Assembly: GCA_964458835.1 (NCBI GenBank)
Contig: CAYWKV010000120.1
Location: 1 to 9,351, forward strand
Reading direction: 5' to 3'
Length of the DNA stretch: 9,351 bases
From: JAHJQQ01 sp964458835
Lineage (GTDB): Bacteria > Pseudomonadota > Gammaproteobacteria > Thiohalobacterales > Thiohalobacteraceae
Every line of letters begins with the position of its first letter. The stretch's first letter is position 1. The notes below the pieces were generated by a model that did not search any database, had not been told where the DNA came from, and worked only from the letters and a program-made list of their open reading frames with translations. This document shows positions 1 through 6,235 of the stretch, piece by piece. Made by a program: the position numbers and the translations under genes.

Positions 1-311
1 GCCACGCGGGGCTGTGCAGGCGGCGTCTTTCCCGCGACGGGCGGAGGATTCAGCCGCAGCCTCTGCCCTGGATAGATGGTGTACGGCGGAGAGATGCCGT
101 TCCAGGCGGCAACGGAACGATAATCGAGACCGCGCTGCCAGGCGATGGAAAACAACGTCTCGCCGCGCCGGACCACGTAGGCACCCGCCGTCTGTTGCGG
201 AACGGCATGACTGCGCTCGCCGATCGGCGCACGCACGCTCGAAGTGCTGCAGCCCGCCAGCGTCAGTATTGCCAACAGCACGGCACCGAGTCGCCGGCGG
301 CGCTCACGCAT
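1..311 (-). CDS. nlpD: NlpD-like LysM lipoprotein, N-terminal part (runs off the left edge)
   Basis: Seen: the first 103 codons are present. The start ATG at 311 is followed by a basic stretch (residues 2-7), a hydrophobic run and the lipobox LAGC with the lipidated Cys at residue 21, so this is an outer-membrane-type lipoprotein. A LysM domain spans about residues 45-88, with YVVRRGETLFSIAW at its start and PGQRLRL at its end. Known: NlpD has LysM followed by a degenerate LytM/M23 peptidase domain, activates the amidase AmiC during cell separation, and lies just upstream of rpoS, whose main promoter in E. coli is inside nlpD. The M23 part is beyond the window. An in-frame ATG at 350 would add 13 residues before the signal peptide; I prefer 311, which has GGCGGA just upstream. 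Context surE-pcm-yqaA-nlpD supports the name. Confidence 0.87.
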   Translation of the reverse strand, partial: MRERRRRLGAVLLAILTLAGCSTSSVRAPIGERSHAVPQQTAGAYVVRRGETLFSIAWQRGLDYRSVAAWNGISPPYTIYPGQRLRLNPPPVAGKTPPAQPRV

Positions 312-426
312 CAGTCCGCCGACATGCGTCGTGAGCGCCACGGACCACATACCGCTTCGTGATCGGGAGATTCACCATCGCACCCTCATCGCCTGTCGCA
401 TGCGGCCGGACACGGCCCATGCTCGA

Positions 427-441
427 GGACCGTTCCGGTCC
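427..441. other. Short perfect hairpin between yqaA and nlpD
   Basis: GGACCG, a 3-base loop, then CGGTCC, lying 15 bases past the yqaA stop on the minus strand. No T-run follows on either strand, so I do not call it a terminator; it could slow or partly attenuate transcription into nlpD. The rest of the 144-base gap (312-455) holds nothing else I recognise. Confidence 0.35.
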
Positions 442-455
442 CGGTGAGCGCCGCC

Positions 456-1034
456 TCAGCCCCGCAATGCGAAATACGCCAGCCCCAGGATCGCCACGAC
501 GCCCCAGCCGAGCCATTCGACATAACGCGCCAGGGTCTGTTCCATGCGCGGTCCGCCCCAGGCTAGCAGACCGGCGACCAGATAGAAACGTGCGCCGCGG
601 CCGATGACGGAGGCCAACGCGAAGGGGCCGAGCGCCATCGCCATGCCTCCGGCAGCGATAGTGAAGACCTTGTACGGGATCGGCGAGAAGCCGGCGACGA
701 ACACCGCCCAGAAGCCCCATGCATCGAACCAGGCGCGTGCCGTGCGATAGCCGTCCCAGTAGTGCGTGTCGCGGATCTGCGGCTCGATGAGATCCAGCGC
801 GAAATAGCCGATCGCGTAACCGAACAACCCGCCCGCCACCGAGGCGACGGTGGTGATGAAGGCAAAGCGCCAGGCGCGCGCCGGCTGCGCCAGGCTCATG
901 GGCGCGAGCATCACGTCGGGCGGAATGGGAAAGAAGGACGACTCCGCGAAGCTGAGCCCGGCCAGATACCAGGGCGCGCGCGGCGCGCGCGCCCAGCGCA
1001 TGGCGCGCTGGTAGAGCCCATCGAACAACCCCAT
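456..1034 (-). CDS. yqaA: YqaA-family (DedA/VTT-like) inner-membrane protein
   Basis: A protein of 192 residues with about four or five hydrophobic segments (roughly 25-46, 55-82, 105-125, 130-156, 173-191). Seen motifs typical of the DedA/VTT group: FAESSFFPIPPDVML (29-43) with an acidic residue and Pro-rich re-entrant-like segment, GFSPIPYKVFTIAAGG (115-130), and GRGARFYLVAG (145-155) with two arginines. Known: DedA/VTT proteins are implicated in lipid flipping and envelope homeostasis; the exact role of the YqaA branch is not settled. The start ATG shares one base with the pcm stop codon (TGATG), so translation is probably coupled to pcm. The position between pcm and nlpD recurs in several gammaproteobacteria. 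Family is secure; function is inferred only at class level. Confidence 0.88.
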   Translation of the reverse strand: MGLFDGLYQRAMRWARAPRAPWYLAGLSFAESSFFPIPPDVMLAPMSLAQPARAWRFAFITTVASVAGGLFGYAIGYFALDLIEPQIRDTHYWDGYRTARAWFDAWGFWAVFVAGFSPIPYKVFTIAAGGMAMALGPFALASVIGRGARFYLVAGLLAWGGPRMEQTLARYVEWLGWGVVAILGLAYFALRG

Positions 1035-1693
1035 CAGCCGGCGCCTCCGACCAGGGGGACGAAGCTCACCGGCTCGAGGTCTTCACGCTCGTAGACGTTG
1101 CCGCTGCGCGTGACCACCGCGAGCGTCTGGCCGCTGGCGCCGCCCACCGGGATGACCAGACGCCCGCCGTCGGCCAGTTGTTCGAGCAGCGGCCGCGGGA
1201 TCTCCGCCGGCGCCGCCGTGACCAGGATGGCGTCGAAGGGCGCCTGCTGCGGCCAGCCCCAGGCGCCGTCGCTCCGCTTGAGCTGGACATTGCGCAGCTC
1301 CAGGGTGCGGAAGCGCTGGCGCGCACTGCGCACCAGCGCATCGATGCGTTCGACGGTGTAGAGCCGCGGCACCAGCTGGGCGAGCACCGCCGCCTGATAG
1401 CCCGAACCCGTGCCGACCTCCAGCACCTTTTCGGGAACGCCGCCGGCGAGCAGCGCCTCGGTCATGCGCGCCACGATGTAAGGCTGGGAGATGGTCTGGT
1501 TGTAGCCGATGGGCAGCGCCGTGTCTTCGTAGGCGCGGCTGGAGAGTGCCTCGTCGACGAACAGGTGCCGCGGCGTGCGGCGCATCACCTCCAGCACCGC
1601 TTCGTTGCGGATGCCCTTCTCGCGCAGCCGTTCGACCAGCCGGTCGCGGGTCCGCTGCGAGGTCATGCCGATGCCGCGGATATGCGAACGCAT
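1034..1693 (-). CDS. pcm: Protein-L-isoaspartate O-methyltransferase
   Basis: Methylates L-isoaspartyl residues in damaged proteins using S-adenosylmethionine, starting their repair in the cytosol. Seen with the start at 1693 (219 residues): MTSQRTRDRL from residue 10, TPRHLFVDEAL (40-50), the family signature NQTISQPY (65-72), and the SAM-binding loop EVGTGSGYQ (92-100); the C-terminal half contains ILVTAAPAEIP and GGRLVIPVGG. Start choice: the frame is open to a GTG at 1708 overlapping surE, but the ATG at 1693 has GAGG five bases upstream, formed partly by the surE stop, so I use it. An ATG at 1666 (MTSQRTR) matches the annotated start of some homologues (about 208-211 residues) and remains possible. 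The gene starts 7 bases after surE, the usual arrangement. Confidence 0.95.
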   Translation of the reverse strand: MRSHIRGIGMTSQRTRDRLVERLREKGIRNEAVLEVMRRTPRHLFVDEALSSRAYEDTALPIGYNQTISQPYIVARMTEALLAGGVPEKVLEVGTGSGYQAAVLAQLVPRLYTVERIDALVRSARQRFRTLELRNVQLKRSDGAWGWPQQAPFDAILVTAAPAEIPRPLLEQLADGGRLVIPVGGASGQTLAVVTRSGNVYEREDLEPVSFVPLVGGAG

Positions 1694-1700
1694 GTGCGCC

Positions 1701-2447
1701 TCAACCACCCGTCAGCCAGCCGGCCACTTTGTCGAGCGCGTCGTAGCGGGTCAGGTCGACCTGGATGGGCGTGACCGAAACGAAGCGGCGCCGCACGGCA
1801 TGGAAATCGGTGCCCGGCCCCGCGTCCTGCTCCGCGCCGGGCGGACCGACCCAGTAGATGGGCCGGTGGCGCGGATCCTCCTGCTTGATCACCGGCTCGG
1901 ATTTGTGCCGATACCCCAGCCGGGTCGCCTCGAAGCCGGCGAGCTCGTCGTAGGGCAGATCCGGCACGTTCACGTTGAGGATGGTGTCCGCGGGCAGCGG
2001 ATCGCGGCACAGCCGCAGCACCAGTTCGCGTGCGACGCGCGCGCCGGTGGCGAAGTTCTTCGGTGCGTGGCCGACCATGGACACGGCGATCGCCGGCAGT
2101 CCGAGGAAGCGCCCTTCCATGGCCGCGGCCACCGTGCCCGAATAGAGCACGTCGTCGCCCATGTTGGCGCCGGCGTTCACGCCGGAGACGACGATGTCGG
2201 GCTCCTCGTCGAGCAGGCCGGTGATGGCCAGATGGACGCAATCGGTCGGGGTACCGTCGATGCGGATAAAGCCGTCGGGCATGTGGGTCGCCCGGATCGG
2301 ATAGTCGAGGGTCAGCGAATTGGAGGCGCCGCTGCGGTCGCGGTCCGGCGCCACGACCGTGATCTCACCCAGCTCGGCCAGCGCTTCGGCCAGCGCACGG
2401 ATGCCGGGGGCCTGATACCCGTCGTCGTTGCTGATCAGAATCCTCAT
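1701..2447 (-). CDS. surE: 5'/3'-nucleotidase SurE (stationary-phase survival protein)
   Basis: Metal-dependent phosphatase that dephosphorylates nucleoside monophosphates and short polyphosphate-like substrates. Seen in 248 residues: N-terminal MRILISNDDG with the metal-binding pair D8-D9, APDRDRSGASNSLT (33-46) with S39, and SGVNAGANMGDD (88-99) with N91 and N95; these match the known catalytic set of an Asp pair, Ser and Asn. Length equals the family norm (about 250). The start is fixed by the canonical N-terminus, although the bases just upstream (CCCACGCCTTC) contain no evident Shine-Dalgarno sequence. First gene of the surE-pcm-yqaA-nlpD run; it is divergent from the Smr gene across 369 bases that contain repeat copy A. 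Confidence 0.96.
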   Translation of the reverse strand: MRILISNDDGYQAPGIRALAEALAELGEITVVAPDRDRSGASNSLTLDYPIRATHMPDGFIRIDGTPTDCVHLAITGLLDEEPDIVVSGVNAGANMGDDVLYSGTVAAAMEGRFLGLPAIAVSMVGHAPKNFATGARVARELVLRLCRDPLPADTILNVNVPDLPYDELAGFEATRLGYRHKSEPVIKQEDPRHRPIYWVGPPGAEQDAGPGTDFHAVRRRFVSVTPIQVDLTRYDALDKVAGWLTGG

Positions 2448-2494
2448 GAAGGCGTGGGGCCCGCCGGCACATCTGTGGTACGCATTGGGGCGAC

Positions 2495-2523
2495 ACTATA
2501 CTGGAACCCCGGCCGCGCACATA
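2495..2523 (-). promoter_or_regulatory. Candidate surE promoter
   Basis: On the minus strand TATAGT (2500-2495) is a good -10 match; the hexamer 17 bases upstream (TATGTG, 2523-2518) is a poor -35. Transcription would begin near 2488, giving a leader of about 40 bases before the surE ATG. Rests on one hexamer, so tentative. Confidence 0.33.
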
Positions 2524-2546
2524 GCCTGGCAGAGGTGCGGAAAACT

Positions 2547-2721
2547 TTAACCCTGAAAGCATTCATTTCAGTCACGGCAGCACGCGCAAGGCGTCGCCCT
2601 GCCGCGGCACCGCGAAGTCGGGGGCCGGTACCGGACGGGTACCGGACCCTGTCGTGTGAAGCGTATGATCTTGTCGGTGTTTTTCCGTGTGATTCCGTGG
2701 CCAATGCGGTATTCGGGTTAA
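2547..2721 (+). repeat. Intergenic palindromic repeat, copy A
   Basis: Core 2571-2701 is 131 bp, bounded by GTCACGG on the left and CCGTGGC on the right. It aligns without gaps to the core of copy B (3469-3599) at about two thirds identity by eye; the best-kept blocks are CGCGAAGTC, GTGTGAAGC and TTTTCCGTGT. Flanking inverted sequences run outward to TTAACCC on the left and GGGTTAA on the right. The left arm has decayed more than the right. It sits in the surE/smr divergent region with the right end 95 bases before the smr start. Oldest-looking of the four copies. Confidence 0.72.
2627..2647. repeat. Two tandem GGTACCGGAC units
   Basis: GGTACCGGAC occurs at 2627-2636 and again at 2638-2647, separated by one G (period 11), inside repeat copy A. 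The unit contains the palindrome GGTACC. The block falls where copy A aligns worst with copy B, so it is probably a local duplication inside the element rather than a binding site. Confidence 0.6.
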
Positions 2722-2746
2722 CGGCCGGCGGTGTCTGCACGACGCC

Positions 2747-2765
2747 CGACCGCCAGGGGCGGTCG
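2747..2765. other. GC-rich hairpin upstream of smr
   Basis: CGACCGCC, loop AGG, GGCGGTCG: a perfect 8-bp stem located 51 bases before the smr ATG and outside repeat A. No T-run on either side. It could be a transcription-factor half-site pair or an mRNA structure; nothing decides between these. Confidence 0.4.
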
Positions 2766-2816
2766 CCCGCCGCGCACGCTTGACGTATCCTGGCCCCCTG
2801 CACCGAGACGGGACCC

Positions 2817-3377
2817 ATGACCAGGCAACGCAAGCACCCGGCCGCGACCGGCATCAGCCCGGAGGACCGCGACCTGTTCCAGACGGCGGTCGGTCCGGTC
2901 CGGCGGGTCCGCCACGACCGCGTCGAGCCGCGGCTGCCCCGCCCGCCGGCACAGGCGAAGTTCCGCGAGCGCGACGAAGGCGCCGTGCTGCGCGATTCGC
3001 TGTCGGATGCCTTCGACCCCGACGATTACCTGACCGGCGACGAGCTCTGGTTCGCGCGGAACGGACTGCAGCAGCGCGTCCTCAAGCGTCTGCGCCGCGG
3101 CCAGTTCGCCGTCGAGGCGGAATGCGACCTGCACGGCCTCAACGTCGTCGAGGCGCGCCAGGCGCTGGCCGCCTTCCTGCACGACTGTCTCGTGCGGGGC
3201 CTGCGCTGCGTGCGGGTGATCCACGGGAAGGGCCACGGCTCTCAACAACGCCTACCCGTGCTCAAGGGCAAGGTCGGTGGCTGGCTGCGCCAGCGCGACG
3301 AGGTGCTCGCCTACAGCTCGGCCCGTCCCGCGGACGGCGGCACCGGGGCCCTCTACGTCCTGCTGAAAAAAGGCTGA
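2817..3377 (+). CDS. Smr-domain protein (SmrA/YdaL-like, putative DNA endonuclease)
   Basis: A protein of 186 residues. Residues 1-100 are charged and Arg-rich with no clear domain. The Smr domain fills about 103-184: AECDLHGLNVVEAR (101-114), VRVIHGKGHGS (132-142) and GALYVLLKK (177-185), which are the DLHG, HGKG and closing strand signatures. Known: Smr is the C-terminal nuclease domain of MutS2 and occurs alone in SmrA/SmrB proteins; nicking activity has been shown for some members, and SmrB acts as a ribosome-associated mRNA endonuclease in E. coli. Architecture fits the stand-alone proteobacterial type. Start ATG 2817 has ACGGGA about three bases upstream; no better candidate was seen. 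Monocistronic or co-transcribed with cbiX through repeat B. Substrate (DNA or RNA) cannot be told from sequence. Confidence 0.9.
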   Translation: MTRQRKHPAATGISPEDRDLFQTAVGPVRRVRHDRVEPRLPRPPAQAKFRERDEGAVLRDSLSDAFDPDDYLTGDELWFARNGLQQRVLKRLRRGQFAVEAECDLHGLNVVEARQALAAFLHDCLVRGLRCVRVIHGKGHGSQQRLPVLKGKVGGWLRQRDEVLAYSSARPADGGTGALYVLLKKG

Positions 3378-3448
3378 TGCATACGCCTCCGGTCATCGGG
3401 GCGAAAAGCGCACACGCCCGGCATACCCGAAACCCCACGATAATGGAT

Positions 3449-3620
3449 AATCCCGGAAACCCATTCCAGCCACGGAAGCACATGGAAGACACCGAAATGA
3501 AACCGCGTCGCGAAGTCCCGGCTCAGCACCTGGCGGGTGAACCGGGCTGCTGTGTGAAGCCTGTGGTCCTGTCCGCGTTTTTCCGTGTGCGTCCGTGGCG
3601 AATGCGGTTTTTGGGCGCAT
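3449..3620 (+). repeat. Intergenic palindromic repeat, copy B
   Basis: Core 3469-3599 (131 bp) begins GCCACGGAAGCACATGGAAG and ends TTCCGTGTGCGTCCGTGGC, so the arms pair with each other. Outward inverted flanks continue as AATCCCGGAAACCC on the left and, read from the right end on the other strand, GCGCCCAAAAACCGC. The core matches copy E on the minus strand at roughly 80% by eye with a single one-base gap, including the middle. It fills most of the 274-base gap between the Smr gene and cbiX and ends 31 bases before the cbiX start. Bases 3378-3448 hold no other feature that I recognise. Confidence 0.85.
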
Positions 3621-3651
3621 GGCGGCCGGCACACCCTCCCGGCGGTCCGCT

Positions 3652-4038
3652 ATGAAAGCCCTCCTCCTGGTCGCCCACGGCAGCCGCCGCGCGGCATCCA
3701 ATGACGAAGTGCGCGACCTCGCCGCGCAGCTCGCGGCCCGCGCCCAACCGGCCATTCCCGTCGTGCGCTGCGGATTTCTCGAGCTTGCGGAACCCTCCAT
3801 CCCGGACGGCATCGAGCAGTGCATCCGGGCCGGCGCGACCGAGGTGGTGGTGTTGCCCTACTTCCTGTCGGCCGGCCGTCACGTGGTTGCCGACATCCCG
3901 GCGGAAGTGCGCGGCAAACAGGCGCAGCATCCACAGATCGACATCCGCATCGCGCCCTACCTCGGCGCCAGCGCCGGCATCGCCGAGCTGCTGCTGGATG
4001 CGGCCGGCCTCGACACCGGCCGTCCCAACCGACGATGA
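3652..4038 (+). CDS. cbiX: Short CbiX/SirB-type sirohydrochlorin chelatase
   Basis: Single-domain class II chelatase of 128 residues, the length of the short CbiX form that works as a homodimer. Such enzymes insert cobalt or ferrous iron into sirohydrochlorin on the routes to cobalamin or siroheme. Seen: N-terminal MKALLLVAHGSRR with the catalytic-type H9, the strand ATEVVVLPYFLSAG (62-75), and H77 in GRHVVADIP (75-83), the second conserved His of the family. Start: the frame is open upstream to 3595 through repeat B, but MKALLLVAHGS is the family N-terminus and GGCGG lies 7 bases before the ATG. The stop overlaps the ycgN start by 4 bases (ATGA). Metal specificity cannot be read from sequence; siroheme would fit an organism with sulfur metabolism. 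Confidence 0.88.
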   Translation: MKALLLVAHGSRRAASNDEVRDLAAQLAARAQPAIPVVRCGFLELAEPSIPDGIEQCIRAGATEVVVLPYFLSAGRHVVADIPAEVRGKQAQHPQIDIRIAPYLGASAGIAELLLDAAGLDTGRPNRR

Positions 4039-4505
4039 GCGACGCACCGTTCTGGAAGACCACACCGCTGGCGGCGATGTCGCGCGCCGAATGGGAAGCG
4101 CTGTGCGACGGCTGCGGGCGCTGCTGCCTGCACAAGCTCGAGGACATCGATTCCGGCCGGCTGTTCTACACCAGCGTGGTCTGCCGGCTGTTCGACGACG
4201 AGCGCTGCCGCTGCACGCACTACGCGGAACGCAACCGCCTCGTGCCGGATTGCCTGGTGCTGACGCCGGACAACCTGGACGGCATCGATTTCCTTCCCGA
4301 CACCTGCGCCTACCGGCTGCTCAACGAAGGCCGGGACCTGCCCGACTGGCACCCGCTGGTTTCCGGTGATCCCGACAGCGTCCACCGGGCGGGCATCTCC
4401 GTACGCGGCAAGGTCATCAGCGAGACCTATGTGCACCCGGACGATCTGGCGAACTACATCGAGCACGCGGACGCGGCATTCGACGGCGGCGACGGAGATC
4501 GGTGA
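4035..4505 (+). CDS. ycgN: YcgN family (UPF0260) cysteine-cluster protein
   Basis: Soluble protein of 156 residues (E. coli YcgN about 153). Seen: FWKTTPLAAMSRAEWEALCD at the N-terminus, then C24-x2-C27-x2-C30-C31, followed by C50, C58, C60, C73 and C91: nine cysteines in the first 91 residues, the hallmark of the CxxCxxCC (UPF0153-type) group thought to chelate zinc or iron. The middle RLFDDERCRCTHY and the tail VRGKVISETYVHP (about 131-143) are typical of YcgN. No experimentally settled function is known to me. Start ATG 4035 overlaps the cbiX stop; there is no good ribosome-binding site of its own, so it is likely translated by coupling. The downstream inverted CCGCGG pair (near 4513-4529) lacks a T-run. 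Confidence 0.92.
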   Translation: MSDAPFWKTTPLAAMSRAEWEALCDGCGRCCLHKLEDIDSGRLFYTSVVCRLFDDERCRCTHYAERNRLVPDCLVLTPDNLDGIDFLPDTCAYRLLNEGRDLPDWHPLVSGDPDSVHRAGISVRGKVISETYVHPDDLANYIEHADAAFDGGDGDR

Positions 4506-4598
4506 CACCCCATCCGCGGTCGAGCCGCGGGTGTGACAAGGACATGCGATCGGTACGGCGGCGACCGCTGCGCGTACATCCCCCACGCGGCGCGTGTC

Positions 4599-4627
4599 TT
4601 GACGCGCTCCATCGGCTCACCTATAGA
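4599..4627 (+). promoter_or_regulatory. Sigma70-type promoter of the DsrC/TusE-like gene
   Basis: TTGACG (4599-4604) and TATAGA (4622-4627) are separated by 17 bases, each matching five of six consensus positions. Start of transcription is expected near 4634, giving a leader of about 57 bases to the ATG at 4691. It shows the gene is expressed separately from cbiX-ycgN. The leader ends with GGGAG (4678-4682), a fair Shine-Dalgarno sequence eight bases before the start. Confidence 0.7.
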
Positions 4628-4690
4628 CAATGGGACCACGTCCGGCATGCCGCACGCTGCGGCCGCCGCACCGCCACGGGAGCACCGCCC

Positions 4691-5014
4691 ATGTCGAACA
4701 TTGCCCGCGACATTCCCGTCGAACTGGACGCCGACGGCTTTCTCGCCCACCCCGAGGAATGGAACGAACTCATCGCCAGCCAGCTCGCCGAACGCGACGG
4801 CGTCGGACCGCTGACCGACGCGCACTGGTCGGTGATCCAGAGCCTGCGCAAACATTATTATGCGAACGGCGGGATTCCGTCGTTGCGGCACGTGTGCGTG
4901 GAGAACGACCTCGAACCACACTGCATCCCGCAACTGTTCAAGGACACGGGGCGGGAGCTGTGGCGCATCGCCGGCCTCCCCAATCCGGGCGAAGAGGCCA
5001 AGAGCTATCTCTGA
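4691..5014 (+). CDS. DsrC/TusE-family protein lacking the two conserved cysteines
   Basis: A protein of 107 residues. Seen: VELDADGFLAHPEEWNELIA (10-29), then LTDAHWSVIQSLRKHYYANG (41-60) and GIPSLR (61-66), followed by QLFKDTGRELWRIAGLPNPG (81-100); this is the DsrC/TusE fold pattern (E. coli TusE: EHWEVVRFVRDFY, ATKIAGLPKP). Known: DsrC carries two reactive cysteines, one in the last residues and one about 10 upstream, and TusE keeps the terminal one for sulfur transfer in tRNA 2-thiolation. Here the C-terminus reads GLPNPGEEAKSYL and the upstream site GRELWRIAG, so both are missing; C69 and C78 are at other places. A sulfur-carrier role is therefore unlikely; published work groups such Cys-less members as RspA, proposed regulatory proteins. 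Own promoter at 4599-4627. Convergent with the next gene, 9 bases between stops. Confidence 0.88.
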   Translation: MSNIARDIPVELDADGFLAHPEEWNELIASQLAERDGVGPLTDAHWSVIQSLRKHYYANGGIPSLRHVCVENDLEPHCIPQLFKDTGRELWRIAGLPNPGEEAKSYL

Positions 5015-5023
5015 GGGCCGCGC

Positions 5024-5284
5024 TCAGCCGCGCCGGATGGCGTCCTCCATCGCCTGCACCCTGGCGTGCCAGTCCGGCGTCTCGTTGGCGCCGGCGACCA
5101 TCAGGTCGATCAGCCGATAGGCCAGCCGCCGCTGCCCTTCGTCCAGATCCTTGAGCTTGTTCAGCAGGAATAGATACTGCCCCTGCTTCGCCGACAACGT
5201 CTTGACCAGCGCGAACAGCACCAGCGACGCCGCCCCGTGCGTGTTGCCGCGGATCATCTCCAGCAGTTCATCCAGCGCGTCCAT
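5024..5284 (-). CDS. Small protein of unknown function downstream of tsaB
   Basis: I do not recognise a family. The frame encodes 86 residues with balanced composition, likely all alpha-helical: an acidic N-terminus (MDALDELLEM), a conserved-looking GNTHGAASLVLFALVKTL (13-30), then an amphipathic KQGQYLFLLNKLKDLDEGQR (33-52), LAYRLIDLMVAG, and a charged tail. No signal peptide, and the hydrophobic run 19-29 is too short for a membrane span. Third in the yoaA-tsaB direction but separated from tsaB by palindromic repeat C (270 bases). ATG at 5284 has AGG nine bases upstream. Codon use and lack of a competing gene on the other strand argue that it is real. Its tail meets the DsrC-like gene tail to tail without an obvious terminator. 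Confidence 0.72.
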   Translation of the reverse strand: MDALDELLEMIRGNTHGAASLVLFALVKTLSAKQGQYLFLLNKLKDLDEGQRRLAYRLIDLMVAGANETPDWHARVQAMEDAIRRG

Positions 5285-5312
5285 ACCGTTCTACCTGTTC
5301 GTCGAAATAAAT

Positions 5313-5544
5313 GCGCCACGAAAAACACGGAAAGCACGGACAAAAACCCGTTTGCCACGAAACCCACGAAATCCGCGAACGTTATGAGGGGAAACCCGTC
5401 TCTCGGGAAACGGCGGTCTGCAATCCTATGTCCGGCCATGCTTTCCACACCTTCCGTGGCGGGGTTTCGCCTTAATGATTTTCGTGGATTTCGTGGGTTT
5501 CGTGGCCAACACGATTTTGATTTTATCGGTGTTTTCCGTGGCGC
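5313..5544. repeat. Nested palindromic repeat C between tsaB and the small gene
   Basis: Two long imperfect inverted arms, about 5313-5380 and 5477-5544. Outer parts pair as GCGCCACGAAAAACAC (5313-5328) with GTGTTTTCCGTGGCGC (5529-5544); inner parts pair as GCCACGAAACCCACGAAAT (5354-5372) with ATTTCGTGGGTTTCGTGGC (5487-5505). The inner arm is three copies of a 9-bp unit (TTTCGTGGN). The centre (5381-5476) contains a further CCTTCCGTGGC (5450-5460) like the arms of copies A, B, D and E, and a CCCG-TCTCT-CGGG hairpin (5395-5407). Related in style to the other repeats but I could not align its centre to theirs. It fills the gap; no gene is seen in it. Confidence 0.85.
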
Positions 5545-5554
5545 TTTTCTTCCA

Positions 5555-6235
5555 TCACCCCGGCCGCTGCACCACCTGGTTGCGTAAATAGACGGGCTGG
5601 GCCCGTTCCGCGTCGACCGTGCGGCCGGCGGCGTAGTCGAGGGCGGCCAGACGGACGATGTCGCCGGCGCGCGGCAAGGCGGTGGCATCGACGCCGACGA
5701 GCGACTCACCCAGCCGTGCGCGCAGCGCCGCGTCGTAGACACCCCAGCCGCTGCCGACGCCGAACCATGCCGTGTCCTCCGGCACCTCGACCCGCTCCGG
5801 CGCAGACACCTGCTCCGCACCCAGCGCCTCCGGCTCGCCGTTGGCGCCACGTGCATAGGCCGCCCAATAGACCTCGCCCATGCGCGCATCGATGGCGGCC
5901 AGCACCTGCGCCGCCTCGGCGCGCAGCAGTGCCGGGCGCGCCAGCGCGGCCAGGGTCGAGACCGGCAGCACCGGCAGGTCTGCCGCGAAGGCGATGCCCT
6001 GGGCCGCGCCGGCGGCGATGCGCAGGCCGGTGAAGCTGCCGGGCCCGCGCCCAAAGGCGACGGCGTCGAGCTGCGCCGGCCGCAGCCCGGCGTAGGCCAG
6101 CAGCGCATCGAGCATGGGCCGCCGCAGCCGCGCGGGCCCGCGCGGCGCGAGCTCGACGCGTGCCAGCCGCCGGCCGGCGACCAGCAGCGCCGCGCTGCAG
6201 GCCTCGGTGGCCGTGTCCAGTGCCAGAATCTTCAT
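5555..6235 (-). CDS. tsaB: tRNA threonylcarbamoyladenosine biosynthesis protein TsaB
   Basis: Non-catalytic ASKHA-fold partner of TsaD in the complex (with TsaE) that puts t6A at position 37 of ANN-decoding tRNAs. Seen in 226 residues (E. coli 231): MKILALDTATEACSAALL (1-18), the family signature FGRGPGSFTGLRIAAG (61-76), QGIAFA and LPVSTLAALA (90-99), AAIDARMGEVYWA, and the C-terminal QPVYLRNQV. The segment after residue 30 (APRGPARLRRPMLDALL) lacks the His usually found near here; TsaB is not the catalytic subunit, so this need not be harmful. Follows yoaA as in E. coli, but repeat D separates them. The start codon ATG 6235 directly touches the end of repeat D, so the ribosome-binding region (GACGG nine bases upstream, AGG touching the ATG) is element sequence. 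Confidence 0.94.
   Translation of the reverse strand: MKILALDTATEACSAALLVAGRRLARVELAPRGPARLRRPMLDALLAYAGLRPAQLDAVAFGRGPGSFTGLRIAAGAAQGIAFAADLPVLPVSTLAALARPALLRAEAAQVLAAIDARMGEVYWAAYARGANGEPEALGAEQVSAPERVEVPEDTAWFGVGSGWGVYDAALRARLGESLVGVDATALPRAGDIVRLAALDYAAGRTVDAERAQPVYLRNQVVQRPG

Noticed and set aside
1575..2783. Plus-strand open frame of 402 codons opposite pcm and surE
   Set aside because: Overlaps two well-supported genes and the repeat A region; no family motifs.
2780..2791. TTGACG directly joined to TATCCT upstream of smr
   Set aside because: Resembles -35 and -10 hexamers but with no spacer, so they cannot be one promoter; neither has a partner at the right distance.
3449..3620. Target-site duplication around copies A, B and D
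   Set aside because: I looked for direct repeats at the ends and found only 3-4 base matches, which chance explains; only copy E has a convincing one.
3523..4147. Minus-strand frames opposite cbiX (180 and 165 codons)
   Set aside because: The plus strand encodes a full-length chelatase with both catalytic-type histidines; the opposing frames end in repeat B.
4513..4529. CCGCGG-TCGAG-CCGCGG after ycgN as a terminator
   Set aside because: Each half is itself a palindrome in GC-rich DNA and there is no T-run, so rho-independent termination is not supported.
5313..5544. Repeat C as a CRISPR array
   Set aside because: The repeats are inverted arms of 9-bp units, not direct repeats of 24-40 bases separated by unique spacers.
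5237..5587. 116-codon plus-strand frame with an FRGFRGFRG peptide
   Set aside because: It is the translation of the 9-bp units in palindrome C and overlaps tsaB and the small gene.
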